From the NCBI GenBank assembly GCA_020402745.1, contig JADBYZ010000011.1, positions 1-64,000 on the forward strand: a DNA stretch of 64,000 nt. The letters are read 5' to 3'. A model generated the notes under the pieces. It saw only the letters and a program-made list of their open reading frames with translations, was not told the origin of the DNA and made no database searches. Origin of the DNA: Phenylobacterium sp. Its GTDB lineage: Bacteria > Pseudomonadota > Alphaproteobacteria > Caulobacterales > Caulobacteraceae. Within the stretch, counting starts at the first letter, position 1. The number at the start of each line of letters is the position of its first letter. A program made the position numbers and the translations under genes. Of this stretch, positions 27,496 through 35,913 are shown piece by piece.

Positions 27496-30360
27496 TCAGA
27501 ACTTCTTGGAAACGCCGACCTTGAAGGTGCGGCCGAAGGCGCGACCGGTGTAAGGGTCGAAGTTCGTCTCGAAGCGGGCGAACGGGGCGCCCTCGTCGAA
27601 CAGGTCTATGACCGAGGCCGTGATGACCAGTTCATCGTCGCCCTTCCAGCGATAGTGAACGTCCTGCTGCAGGCTCGAGTCGATGGTCCGACCCCGATCC
27701 AGCGCGGGCGCCGCCAGGAAGATGTTCCCGGCCACTGCCGACGGCAGATCACCCCGCTCGTCGCGATAGTCCGTCGTGTAACGGGCAACCCAACGCAGGT
27801 TATGCGGGCCGCGCTCGTAGTCGACGAAGGCGTTGGCCTTCCATTGCGGCATCGGCCGAATATAGCCCGCCGTCCGGTTGAAGCGTCCAACTGCGTCGAA
27901 TGGCGCGGCGATCCGCACGCCATCGATCACGAGCGCATCCACCTGGTACTCCAGCACATAGCTCATGTCGCCGCCGAAGGTGACAGAAGCGCCCCCGAGC
28001 ACATCCGGAAGGGAGTACTCTGCGGAGGCGTCGATACCGCTGGTGTTCACGCCGGGGCCGTTGGCGATGTTGACGCGAATGCGTTCAAAGGTCGCAGCCG
28101 TCGGCGGATTGGCCGAGAAGGTCACCCGGTTCGCGAACGGAGACCCGGTCGGATTGGCGAGCACATTGGCCAGCAACGGACCGAAGGGCTCAACAATGAT
28201 CGGATCCCTGAAGTCGAAGCGCCAGAAATCGATCGAACCCTTGAAGTCACCCCGGTTAAAGACAGCGCCGACGTTGAAGGTCGTGGCCGTTTCCGGATCC
28301 AGATTCGAATTGCCGAAGGTGTCGATCGCCTTGAACGCACCGGCCTGCGCCACGAAGGCCAGCGACGTGAACTGGCCGCTGAGCTGGTTCAGGGAGGGTC
28401 CACGGAAGGTCGTGCCGGCCGACCCCCGCAGCACCAGGTCCTCAGTGACTTCATAGCGCAGCGAGAGCTTCGGGTTCGTCGTCGCCCCGATGCTTCCGCC
28501 ATAGTCCTCATGGCGAATGGCCAATTGGGCCTCGAACTGATCCGAGAACGGAAGGTTCAGCTCGGTGAAGAGAGCCCACACATTGCGATCGACATCGGCC
28601 GGAGTCGTGGGAGCGAGGAAGCCGAACACGCCGGTCTTGGAAGTGCAGGTGGTTTGGCCGGGAATGGCGCACGGATTCTTTGTGAAGTCGGCATTGTCAT
28701 TCGGATCAAGGGAGTAAGCGTCGATCCGGTACTGCATGCCCACTGCAAACGCCACATTCCCGCCGCCGAGCTGGAAGCCGGTTTCGCCGTTCACGACCGC
28801 ATCAAAGACTGTGACCGTGGTGGTGGCCTCTGTGGCGGAGGCGCCGACAAGCCAGTTGGCGAGCGCCGGTGAGTTCTCAACTGACGCGACGAAGTTGGGG
28901 TTCGGGCTCGATGAGAAGGCGCCCTGCTTGATGGCGGTCGAGAAGGGGTTGTAGAACAGGCAGCCATTCGCCCCGGGGGTCGTTCCCGTGCAGTTCGGCC
29001 CCCCCAGTCCGCCGAGGGCGCGGTTGAAGCGATCGACGAAGGTATCGTTAGTCGAGCGTAATCCGACGTCCTCCATGTAGGTCAGGGCGACATCCCATCC
29101 CCAGCCGTTTTCGAACTCGCCCTTGAGGCCGCCAGACAGGCGGTAGGCCTCGTAGGAACGGCTTCCGACCTGTGCGCCGCCGCCATTGCCGGGGAAGCCG
29201 CCCCAGCCGAACGAGCGCCCCGTCCAGAGAACCGCCGGCGCCGTCGCGAGCCAGGGGTTCGCGGTGGCGAGCGAGGGGAACTGGGCAAGGAGGGACTGGA
29301 AGCCCGGGTGCGATGTCGGCACCGCGATCACCGGCCGCTGGGGCGGATAGGAGGGCGAGGTCTTCCACTTCGGCACGTCGGTGTTCGCGTACAGGAACTC
29401 GACATGGGCTTCCACGCCGTTGTCGAACCGGTGGTTCAGTTCGGAGAAGATCTGGTACCGGGTCTCCTCCTCGACGAGGTTGTCAAACGGAATGAAGCGG
29501 AACTGGCAGGCGCCGTTGGCGATGGTGCCGCCCACATTGGTGCAGCCAGGATCGATGACGTTAAGGGTTCCCGGAGCTGACGCACCAACCGGTAGAGCGT
29601 TCAAGATCCGCCCGGGATTACCAATTCCGGAATAGCCGGACTGGGGATTCCCGGCGAACGACACGTTGGCGACGTCAACGTCGTTGAAGCTCGTCTCGGA
29701 CCGGAAATTGTATCCGACAGTTGTCACCCAGCTGGTGTTGTCGCCCTGCCAGCCATAGGCCAGTGAGGCGTTCCACTCACCGTCGGAACCGCCAAAGACC
29801 AAGTAGTCGGCGCTGGCGACAAAGCCGGAAAGCCGGCGGTTGGTGATGAAGTTCACGACGCCGGCAATGGCGTCAGACCCGTAAAGAGCGGCCGCGCCGT
29901 CCTTCAGGATCTCGATCCGCCCGATCGCAGCAGCGGGAATCAGATTGGTGTCCACGAAGGTCTGTGCGCTTTCAGCGATGCCGTAGGGCGCCGAAACCAT
30001 GCGTCGGCCGTTCAACAGCACCAGGGTGCGCGCCGGGCCGAGGCCGCGAAGGTTCACATTGCTCAGGCCTTCGAGGCCGTTGGACGAGAACTGGTTGGTC
30101 TCACCGTCGGTTCCGCTCGACACGCCGAGGTTCTTGATCAGGTCCTTGATGGTCGGAGAGCCGCTCTTCTGGAGATCTGCGGCGGTCAGAACATCGACGG
30201 GCAGGGCCGCATCCTCGGGCGTGCCGCGGATGAAGGAGCCGGTGACGACGACTTCCTCAACCGTCGAAGGCTGAGCGCCCTGCGCCTGAGCAGCGCCCGC
30301 CGCCATCAAGCCAGCGGCGACTGCGACCGCTGACGCGCCACAAAAGAAACGTCCTCTCAT
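27496..30360 (-). CDS. TonB-dependent outer-membrane receptor 2
   Basis: 954 residues. Signal peptide about 1-26 (GAAQAQ), TonB-box-like VEEVVVTGS, plug with NVNLRGLGPARTLVLLNGRR and IGRIEILKDGAAALYGSDAI, long barrel ending GVSKKF. This is the large alphaproteobacterial receptor class with long extracellular loops, here partly stabilised by paired cysteines. GGGAGAGGAAG precedes ATG 30360. Two receptors next to acyl-CoA genes suggest uptake of the compound degraded here, though gene order alone cannot tell the ligand. Confidence 0.93.
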   Translation of the reverse strand: MRGRFFCGASAVAVAAGLMAAGAAQAQGAQPSTVEEVVVTGSFIRGTPEDAALPVDVLTAADLQKSGSPTIKDLIKNLGVSSGTDGETNQFSSNGLEGLSNVNLRGLGPARTLVLLNGRRMVSAPYGIAESAQTFVDTNLIPAAAIGRIEILKDGAAALYGSDAIAGVVNFITNRRLSGFVASADYLVFGGSDGEWNASLAYGWQGDNTSWVTTVGYNFRSETSFNDVDVANVSFAGNPQSGYSGIGNPGRILNALPVGASAPGTLNVIDPGCTNVGGTIANGACQFRFIPFDNLVEEETRYQIFSELNHRFDNGVEAHVEFLYANTDVPKWKTSPSYPPQRPVIAVPTSHPGFQSLLAQFPSLATANPWLATAPAVLWTGRSFGWGGFPGNGGGAQVGSRSYEAYRLSGGLKGEFENGWGWDVALTYMEDVGLRSTNDTFVDRFNRALGGLGGPNCTGTTPGANGCLFYNPFSTAIKQGAFSSSPNPNFVASVENSPALANWLVGASATEATTTVTVFDAVVNGETGFQLGGGNVAFAVGMQYRIDAYSLDPNDNADFTKNPCAIPGQTTCTSKTGVFGFLAPTTPADVDRNVWALFTELNLPFSDQFEAQLAIRHEDYGGSIGATTNPKLSLRYEVTEDLVLRGSAGTTFRGPSLNQLSGQFTSLAFVAQAGAFKAIDTFGNSNLDPETATTFNVGAVFNRGDFKGSIDFWRFDFRDPIIVEPFGPLLANVLANPTGSPFANRVTFSANPPTAATFERIRVNIANGPGVNTSGIDASAEYSLPDVLGGASVTFGGDMSYVLEYQVDALVIDGVRIAAPFDAVGRFNRTAGYIRPMPQWKANAFVDYERGPHNLRWVARYTTDYRDERGDLPSAVAGNIFLAAPALDRGRTIDSSLQQDVHYRWKGDDELVITASVIDLFDEGAPFARFETNFDPYTGRAFGRTFKVGVSKKF

Positions 30361-30445
30361 AGTGCTTCCTCTCCCTGCGCCTGCGGCTTGATTGCCTGAA
30401 ACAACGGCGCCCGCTGCAGCTTAATCGCACGCCCCGTAGGAATTC

Positions 30446-30483
30446 CGCTATTACATTTTTGCAACTATTCGGGACGTTCAGCG
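30446..30483 (-). promoter_or_regulatory. Conserved upstream block of receptor 2
   Basis: Counterpart of 27303-27340 (29 of 38 bases equal), 86 bases upstream of the receptor 2 start. Such conservation between otherwise diverged intergenic DNA suggests common promoter control. Confidence 0.6.
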
Positions 30484-30504
30484 TCCAATCGTCCAAACAA
30501 GCCT

Positions 30505-30793
30505 TCAGCGCCCGCCGCCGGCGTCCCGGACCTCCTCTCCCTCCACCACCATGTTCAGGTAGTGCGAGGAGATGCAGCCCCGCTCGAACCAGGCCTGTCC
30601 CCAGACCTGCTGCAGGAGGGGCGGGAAGAGGCTGAAGTGGGTTGGCCCCTCGATGGGCCCCGCCCGGAAGCCCAGCTTCTCGGCCATGGCGTCGTCGTGA
30701 ATGGAGGCGAGGCCGCCGATACTCCTGATCGGCCAGCATCTGGCGGGGCGCACGCAGGGGGCCGGTCAGGACCATGGGAGTGTCAAAGCTCAT
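30505..30793 (-). pseudogene. Broken hot-dog (MaoC-like) gene
   Basis: Starts at ATG 30793 with MSFDTPMVLTGPLRAPRQM, then loses frame near 30719. The next frame carries on as GGLASIHDDAMAEKLGFR, then GPTHFSLFPPLLQQVWG and WFERGCISSHYLN, before ending early at VRDAGGGR. The joined piece is about 95 residues, whereas relatives with this HDD...GPTH pattern are commonly well over 200. One frameshift and a missing 3' part make it a pseudogene. It lies upstream of receptor 2 and back to back with the SDR at 30997. Confidence 0.75.
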
Positions 30794-30996
30794 GCCGGCG
30801 GGCCTCCTGTCCCGGATGGTTTCCGGCGGATTTCTGCTTCCGGTATGCCCTGCAGACCGGCCTGCACACTGGATTGTCCGCCCGGGGCCGATCCTATACG
30901 GCTTTCGCCACGCACCAACATCCCCGATCCGAAGGGACGGCGGGATGTCATTTCACCCGGGGGTATCCACCCTGGGCGCACTCCAGGGAGAGAGAC

Positions 30997-31803
30997 ATGA
31001 CCACGGGCTTCGACGACATCTTTTCCATCCGGGGCAAGGTCGCCCTGGTCACCGGCGGCTCGCGCGGCATTGGCGAGATGATCGCCGCGGGCTTCCTGGC
31101 CGCGGGCGCCAAGGTCTACATCTCCTCGCGCAAGGCCGATGTCTGCGACGCCACCGCCGAGCGACTGGCTGCGACCTATGGCGGGACCTGCATCTCCCTG
31201 CCGGCCGACCTGTCGCAGATGAGCGGCATCGAGTCCCTCGCCGCCCGGCTGGCGGAGAAGGAGGACAAGCTCGACATCCTGGTGAATAACGCCGGCGCCG
31301 CCTGGGGCGCGCCCATCGAGTCCTTTCCCGAGGTGGGCTGGGACAAGGTGATGGACACCAACGTCAAGGGCGTCTTCTTCCTGACCCAGAAGCTCCTGCC
31401 CCTGCTGCGCAAGGCGGCCGCGGACGCCCCGGCCCGGGTGATCAACATCGGCTCCATCGACGGGCTGAAGTCGGCGGCCTTCGACACCTTCTCCTACGGC
31501 GCCTCCAAGGCCGCCGTGCACCACCTGACGCGCTTCCTGGCCGCCCACCTGACCAAGGAGAAGATTCTCTGCAACGCCATCGCGCCCGGTCCCTATCCGA
31601 CCTGGATGCTGTCCACCGGCGTGGGCTTCGGCGGCGAGACCGAGAACGCCGACTGGGACCGGGTCGGCCGGGGCAATCCCTCGGGCCGGGTAGGCACGGC
31701 CCAGGACATTGCGGGCCTGGCCATCTTCCTGTCGTCGCGGGCGGGCGAGTACGTGGTCGGCCAGGTCATCGCCAGCGACGGCGGCGCCGTGGGGACGTCC
31801 TGA
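30997..31803 (+). CDS. Short-chain dehydrogenase/reductase (SDR)
   Basis: 268 residues. Cofactor loop TGGSRGIG (19-26), NNAG (97-100), and catalytic Ser153, Tyr167 and Lys171 (SYGASK). NAD(P)-dependent oxidoreduction of a hydroxyl or keto group, likely a 3-hydroxyacyl or alicyclic alcohol. GGGAGAGAG sits just before the ATG at 30997. Monocistronic, converging on a crotonase with a shared hairpin at 31812-31834. Confidence 0.93.
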   Translation: MTTGFDDIFSIRGKVALVTGGSRGIGEMIAAGFLAAGAKVYISSRKADVCDATAERLAATYGGTCISLPADLSQMSGIESLAARLAEKEDKLDILVNNAGAAWGAPIESFPEVGWDKVMDTNVKGVFFLTQKLLPLLRKAAADAPARVINIGSIDGLKSAAFDTFSYGASKAAVHHLTRFLAAHLTKEKILCNAIAPGPYPTWMLSTGVGFGGETENADWDRVGRGNPSGRVGTAQDIAGLAIFLSSRAGEYVVGQVIASDGGAVGTS

Positions 31804-31811
31804 GTCCTTCC

Positions 31812-31834
31812 CCGCTGAGCCAGAGGCTCAGCGG
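31812..31834. terminator. Bidirectional hairpin between convergent SDR and crotonase
   Basis: CCGCTGAGCC and GGCTCAGCGG form a perfect 10-bp stem around AGA. It starts 8 bases after the SDR stop and overlaps the crotonase stop codon (31828-31830). There is no long T-run, so termination may be only partial. Confidence 0.6.
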
Positions 31835-32646
31835 CCGATGAAGACCGGCTCGCGCTTTTCCACAAAGGCGCGGGCCGCCTCCTTGTGGTCGGTGGTCTGG
31901 CCGCAGTGGACGTGGTGGGTGGCCTCCAGGTCCAGGCAGTCGTCGACTTCGCCGGACATGGCCCGGTTGAGGTTTTCCTTCATGTAGCGGTAGGCCACGG
32001 TGGGTCCGCCGGCCAGGCGCAGGGCGATCTCGCGGGTCTTGGCCGCCAGCGCCTCCGGCTCCACCACCCAGTTGGCCAGGCCCAGGCGCAAGGCCTCCTC
32101 GGCGCTGACCCGCTCGGACAGGTAGTAGAGCTCCCGCGCCTTGGCCGAGCCCACCAGCTGGGTCAGGAAGTAGGTCCCGCCATAGTCGCCCGAGAAGCCC
32201 ACCCGGGCGAAGGCCGTGGTCAGGATGGCGCTCGAGGCCATGATGCGCATGTCGCAGGCCAGGGCCAGGGACAGGCCCGCCCCGGCGGCGGGGCCAGGCA
32301 GGGCGGCCAGGGTGGGCTTGGGCATCTTGAACAAGCGACCGGCGGTGGCCCTCTGGTTCACCCGCTGGCGGTGGATGGCGGCGTCGATGGAGGCGCCGGC
32401 CCCGCCCTGGTTGGACTCATCCATGCCCTTCACGTCGCCGCCGGCGCAGAAGCCCTTGCCGGCCCCGGTCACCACGACGACCTTCACCTCGGGGTCCAGC
32501 TCGGCCTTGGCCAGCTGGTCGGCCAGGGCGGCGGTCATGGCCCCGCTCATGGCGTTGCGGGCCTCCGGCCGGTTGAGGGTCAGGGTCAGGACGCCGGTAT
32601 CGAGGTCGGCGAGCAGGTGCTGGGTTCCGGTGTCGATGGCGGCCAT
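31828..32646 (-). CDS. Enoyl-CoA hydratase/isomerase (PaaG-like crotonase)
   Basis: 272 residues. FCAGGDVKGM and the loop GPAAGAGLSLALACD are present. The catalytic region reads VGFSGDYGGTYFL, placing an Asp where PaaG-type delta3-delta2 isomerases use one, and the first canonical Glu is replaced by Ser. It is therefore more likely an isomerase or single-acid hydratase. GAGAGGA lies before the ATG at 32646; the longer open frame upstream is not supported. Divergent from the Baeyer-Villiger-type gene with a 231-base promoter region. Confidence 0.9.
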   Translation of the reverse strand: MAAIDTGTQHLLADLDTGVLTLTLNRPEARNAMSGAMTAALADQLAKAELDPEVKVVVVTGAGKGFCAGGDVKGMDESNQGGAGASIDAAIHRQRVNQRATAGRLFKMPKPTLAALPGPAAGAGLSLALACDMRIMASSAILTTAFARVGFSGDYGGTYFLTQLVGSAKARELYYLSERVSAEEALRLGLANWVVEPEALAAKTREIALRLAGGPTVAYRYMKENLNRAMSGEVDDCLDLEATHHVHCGQTTDHKEAARAFVEKREPVFIGR

Positions 32647-32877
32647 GGGAAATCCTCTCAGTGAAAGACGGGTATCGGGCGGCTGTCCGCATGCGAAGGT
32701 CGATACAGATACCCTGCGTTCAGTTTCAGGCCCGCAGCGGGCTGGCGTCAACGCCGTATCGTCCGCAAACTGTCGGAAGCGTGATGCTTGATCCCCGCCG
32801 GAGGCGGTGAGACGCTTCATACCGCAGGATCAAAACAGACTTACGCAGGGGCAGCGCCTGCGACAGGGAGACCAGAC

Positions 32878-34701
32878 ATGGGCGACGTGGCCAGCGGGGG
32901 AACGGTGCTTACGCGGGAAGAGGCGAGCTTTGATCCGGACGCCCTGCGTGACCGCTATCGCGCCGAGCGGGACAAGCGCATCCGCGCCGACGGGAACGAG
33001 CAGTACCTGCAGATCGCCGGCCGGTTCGCGGACTTTGGCGACGATCCCTACATCGAGGCCCCGATCCAGCGCGCGCCCCTGACCGACGAGGTCGAGGTGG
33101 TGGTGATCGGCGGCGGTTTCGGCGGCCTCCTGGCGGGCGCCCGCCTGCGCGAGGCGGGGGTGAAGTCCCTGCGCATGATCGAGGCGGCGGGCGACTTCGG
33201 CGGCACCTGGTACTGGAACCGGTATCCGGGCGCGGCCTGCGACATCGAGAGCCTGGTCTACCTGCCCCTCCTGGAGGAGACCGGCTTCATCCCCGAGATG
33301 CGCTACACCAAGGCGCCGGAGATTTTCGAGCACTCGAAGCGGATCGCCCGGCACTTCAACCTCTACGAGGACGCCTGCTTCCAGACCTCGGTGAAGGACC
33401 TGTCCTGGGACGAAGCGGCCCAGCGCTGGATCATCACCACCAACCAGGGCGACGCCATGCGGGCGCGGTTCGTGGTCATGTCCAACGGCCCCCTGAACAA
33501 GCCCAAGCTGCCCGGCGTCCCCGGCATCGAGACCTTCAAGGGCCACGCCTTCCACACCAGCCGCTGGGACTATGAGTACACCGGCGGCTCGGTACTGGGC
33601 GGCCTGGACCGGATCGGCGACAAGCGGATCGGCATCATCGGCACCGGCGCCACCGCCGTGCAGTGCGTGCCCCACCTGGCCGAGGGCGCGGGCCAGCTCT
33701 ATGTCTTCCAGCGCACGCCCTCGGCGGTGAACGTGCGTAATGACCAGCCCATCGACGCCGACTGGGTCCGCTCCCTGCCCCCCGGCTGGCAGAACCACCG
33801 GATGGACAACTTCAACCTCCTGCTCAGCGGCGGATACGCCGTGGAGGACCTGGTCAACGACGGCTGGACCGAGGCCTTCCGCGAGCTGGTCTTCATCGCC
33901 CGCAAGGAGGGTGCGGCGGGCCTGTCCCCCGAGAAGCTGGCCGAACTGATGGAGCTGGCCGACTTCGCCACCATGGAGCGCATCCGCGCCCGGGCCGAGG
34001 CGGTGGTCAAGGACCCGGCCACGGCCGAGGCCCTGAAGCCCTGGTACCGCCAGTTCTGCAAGCGGCCCTGCTTCCACGACGAGTACCTGCAGGCCTTTAA
34101 CCGGCCGAGCGTCAAGCTGGTGGACACCAATGGCAAGGGCGTCGATCGGATCACCGAGAATGCGGTGGTGGTGGACGGCGTCGCCTACGAGATCGACTGC
34201 CTGATCTTCTCCACCGGCTTCGAGGTCGGCACCAGCTTCAGCCGCCGCTACGGCTACGACATCCACGGCCGGGACGGCCTTCCCCTCAGCCAGGCCTGGG
34301 CGAATGGGGTGCGCAGCCTGCACGGCCTGATGGTCCGGGGCTTCCCCAACCTCTTCTTCCTGGGCTCGACCCAGGGCGGCTTCACGGCCAACTATCCGCA
34401 CAACCTGCGCGAGCAGGCGGCCCACGCCACCTACGTCATCGACCAGGTCAAGGCCCGCCAGGGCCGGGCGGCGGAGCCCTCGGAGCAGGCCGAGACCGAC
34501 TGGGTGGCGACCATCATCGACAAGGCCCGCAACAACCAAGCGTATCTCGAGGCCTGCACTCCCGGCTACTATAACAACGAGGGCAAGCCCTATCTGGCCA
34601 ACGCCCAGAACACCACCTACGGGGGCGGGCCGATCGAGTACTTCAGGATCCTCGCGGACTGGCGGGCCTCAGGGGACCTGCCTGGCCTTGAGGTGAGCTG
34701 A
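32878..34701 (+). CDS. Baeyer-Villiger-type flavin monooxygenase
   Basis: 607 residues. First Rossmann loop GGGFGG (78-83), GGTWYWNRYPGA (108-119), the fingerprint FKGHAFHTSRWD (220-231, FxGxxxHxxxW with Asp after the Trp), and second dinucleotide loop GTGATA (255-260). The extra N-terminal 70 residues (DALRDRYRAERDKR) are typical of the large class that includes cyclopentadecanone and steroid monooxygenases. It would insert oxygen next to a ketone to give an ester or lactone, using NADPH and O2. The ATG at 32878 follows ACAGGGAG. Followed at seven bases by a crotonase fragment. Confidence 0.9.
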   Translation: MGDVASGGTVLTREEASFDPDALRDRYRAERDKRIRADGNEQYLQIAGRFADFGDDPYIEAPIQRAPLTDEVEVVVIGGGFGGLLAGARLREAGVKSLRMIEAAGDFGGTWYWNRYPGAACDIESLVYLPLLEETGFIPEMRYTKAPEIFEHSKRIARHFNLYEDACFQTSVKDLSWDEAAQRWIITTNQGDAMRARFVVMSNGPLNKPKLPGVPGIETFKGHAFHTSRWDYEYTGGSVLGGLDRIGDKRIGIIGTGATAVQCVPHLAEGAGQLYVFQRTPSAVNVRNDQPIDADWVRSLPPGWQNHRMDNFNLLLSGGYAVEDLVNDGWTEAFRELVFIARKEGAAGLSPEKLAELMELADFATMERIRARAEAVVKDPATAEALKPWYRQFCKRPCFHDEYLQAFNRPSVKLVDTNGKGVDRITENAVVVDGVAYEIDCLIFSTGFEVGTSFSRRYGYDIHGRDGLPLSQAWANGVRSLHGLMVRGFPNLFFLGSTQGGFTANYPHNLREQAAHATYVIDQVKARQGRAAEPSEQAETDWVATIIDKARNNQAYLEACTPGYYNNEGKPYLANAQNTTYGGGPIEYFRILADWRASGDLPGLEVS

Positions 34702-34708
34702 GGCGGCC

Positions 34709-34942
34709 GTGGGCCAGCTTGCCCTCGACCTGCGCGACGGGATCGCCGTCATCACCTTCAGCAATCCGCCGGCGCAGGTGATGACCCCGCCGATGATGAA
34801 CGCGCTGAACCGGATGCTGCCGCAGCTGCGCTCTGACGAAGTGCGCGCCATCGTCTTCACGGGCTCGGATGCGACCTGTTTCATCCGCCACGTCTCGGTG
34901 GACGCGCTGGACGAGAACACCCGGGCCGAGCGCAGCGGCTGA
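34709..34942 (+). pseudogene. Truncated crotonase (N-terminal 77 residues)
   Basis: GTG-started frame beginning GQLALDLRDGIAVITFSNPP with DEVRAIVFTG further on, the first strands of a crotonase. It stops at RAERSG, about a third of the usual length, before the second CoA loop and all catalytic positions. It is squeezed between the monooxygenase and the SDR on the same strand, so it looks like the leftover of a gene deleted from the operon. Confidence 0.75.
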
Positions 34943-34988
34943 CATTCAACACGGACCGGCGCAGACCGGGATCCAGAGGAGGACGGGC

Positions 34989-35858
34989 ATGAAGGACTTC
35001 AGCGGCAAGATCGCAGTGGTGACCGGCGGCGGCAGCGGCATCGGCCGGGCCCTGGTGCAGGCCCTGACCTCCGAAGGCTGCAGCGTCGCCATGTGCGACA
35101 TCCGCGAGGCCGATATGCTGGAGACCGTCCGCATCGCCGAGAAGACCGCCGTCCAGGGGGTGAAGATCACCACCTTCGTGGCCGACGTGGCCCAGGAGAA
35201 GGAGACCCTGGCCTTCCGCGACCACACGGGCGAGCAGCACGAGACCGACCACCTGCACCTGCTCTTCAACAACGCCGGCATCGGCGCGGGCGGCAGCTTC
35301 GTCAACTCTCCCCGTGACCAGTGGGAACGGACCTTCGCCGTCTGCTGGTACGGGGTCTACTACAACGCCCGGGCCTTCCTGCCGATGCTGCTCAAGGCGC
35401 CCGAGGCGCACATGATCAATGTCTCTTCGGTCAACGGCTTTTGGGCGTCCCTGGGGCCGCAGACCTCGCACACGGCCTATTCGGCGGCCAAGTTCGCCGT
35501 GAAGGGCTTCACCGAGGCGCTCATCAACGACTTCCGCAACAACGCCCCCCACGTGAAGGCCAGCGTGGTCATGCCCGGTCACATCGGCACCAATATCGCC
35601 ATCAACTCCATGGCCGAGTTTGCTCCGCCCGACGGCGCGACCGCCGAGGCCAAGGCCATGGTCGAGGCCTTCCGGGACAATGGCCTGCCCCCGCCCGCGG
35701 CGGCGAAGATCATCCTGGACGGGGTGCGGGAGGCGCGCTGGCGGATCCTGGTCGGCCCGGACGCCGTGGCCCTGGACAAGGCGGTCCGCGCCCGTCCGGA
35801 AGACGCCTACGAGCACGGCATGGCCGACCTCGTGGCCCGCGCCATGGCGTCAGGCTGA
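34989..35858 (+). CDS. Short-chain dehydrogenase/reductase (SDR)
   Basis: 289 residues. TGGGSGIG cofactor loop (12-19), NNAG (94-97), catalytic Ser147, Tyr164 and Lys168 (YSAAK), and a C-terminal extension common in SDRs next to flavin monooxygenases. Likely oxidises the alcohol to the ketone that the upstream monooxygenase uses, or acts on the ring-opened product. GGAGGA lies upstream of ATG 34989. Same strand as the monooxygenase with only the crotonase fragment between. Confidence 0.92.
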   Translation: MKDFSGKIAVVTGGGSGIGRALVQALTSEGCSVAMCDIREADMLETVRIAEKTAVQGVKITTFVADVAQEKETLAFRDHTGEQHETDHLHLLFNNAGIGAGGSFVNSPRDQWERTFAVCWYGVYYNARAFLPMLLKAPEAHMINVSSVNGFWASLGPQTSHTAYSAAKFAVKGFTEALINDFRNNAPHVKASVVMPGHIGTNIAINSMAEFAPPDGATAEAKAMVEAFRDNGLPPPAAAKIILDGVREARWRILVGPDAVALDKAVRARPEDAYEHGMADLVARAMASG

Positions 35859-35913
35859 GGGGGGCTGCGGCGTTACAGTCGCGCCCCTTGGGAGAAACTC
35901 GCGGGCGGCGGGC

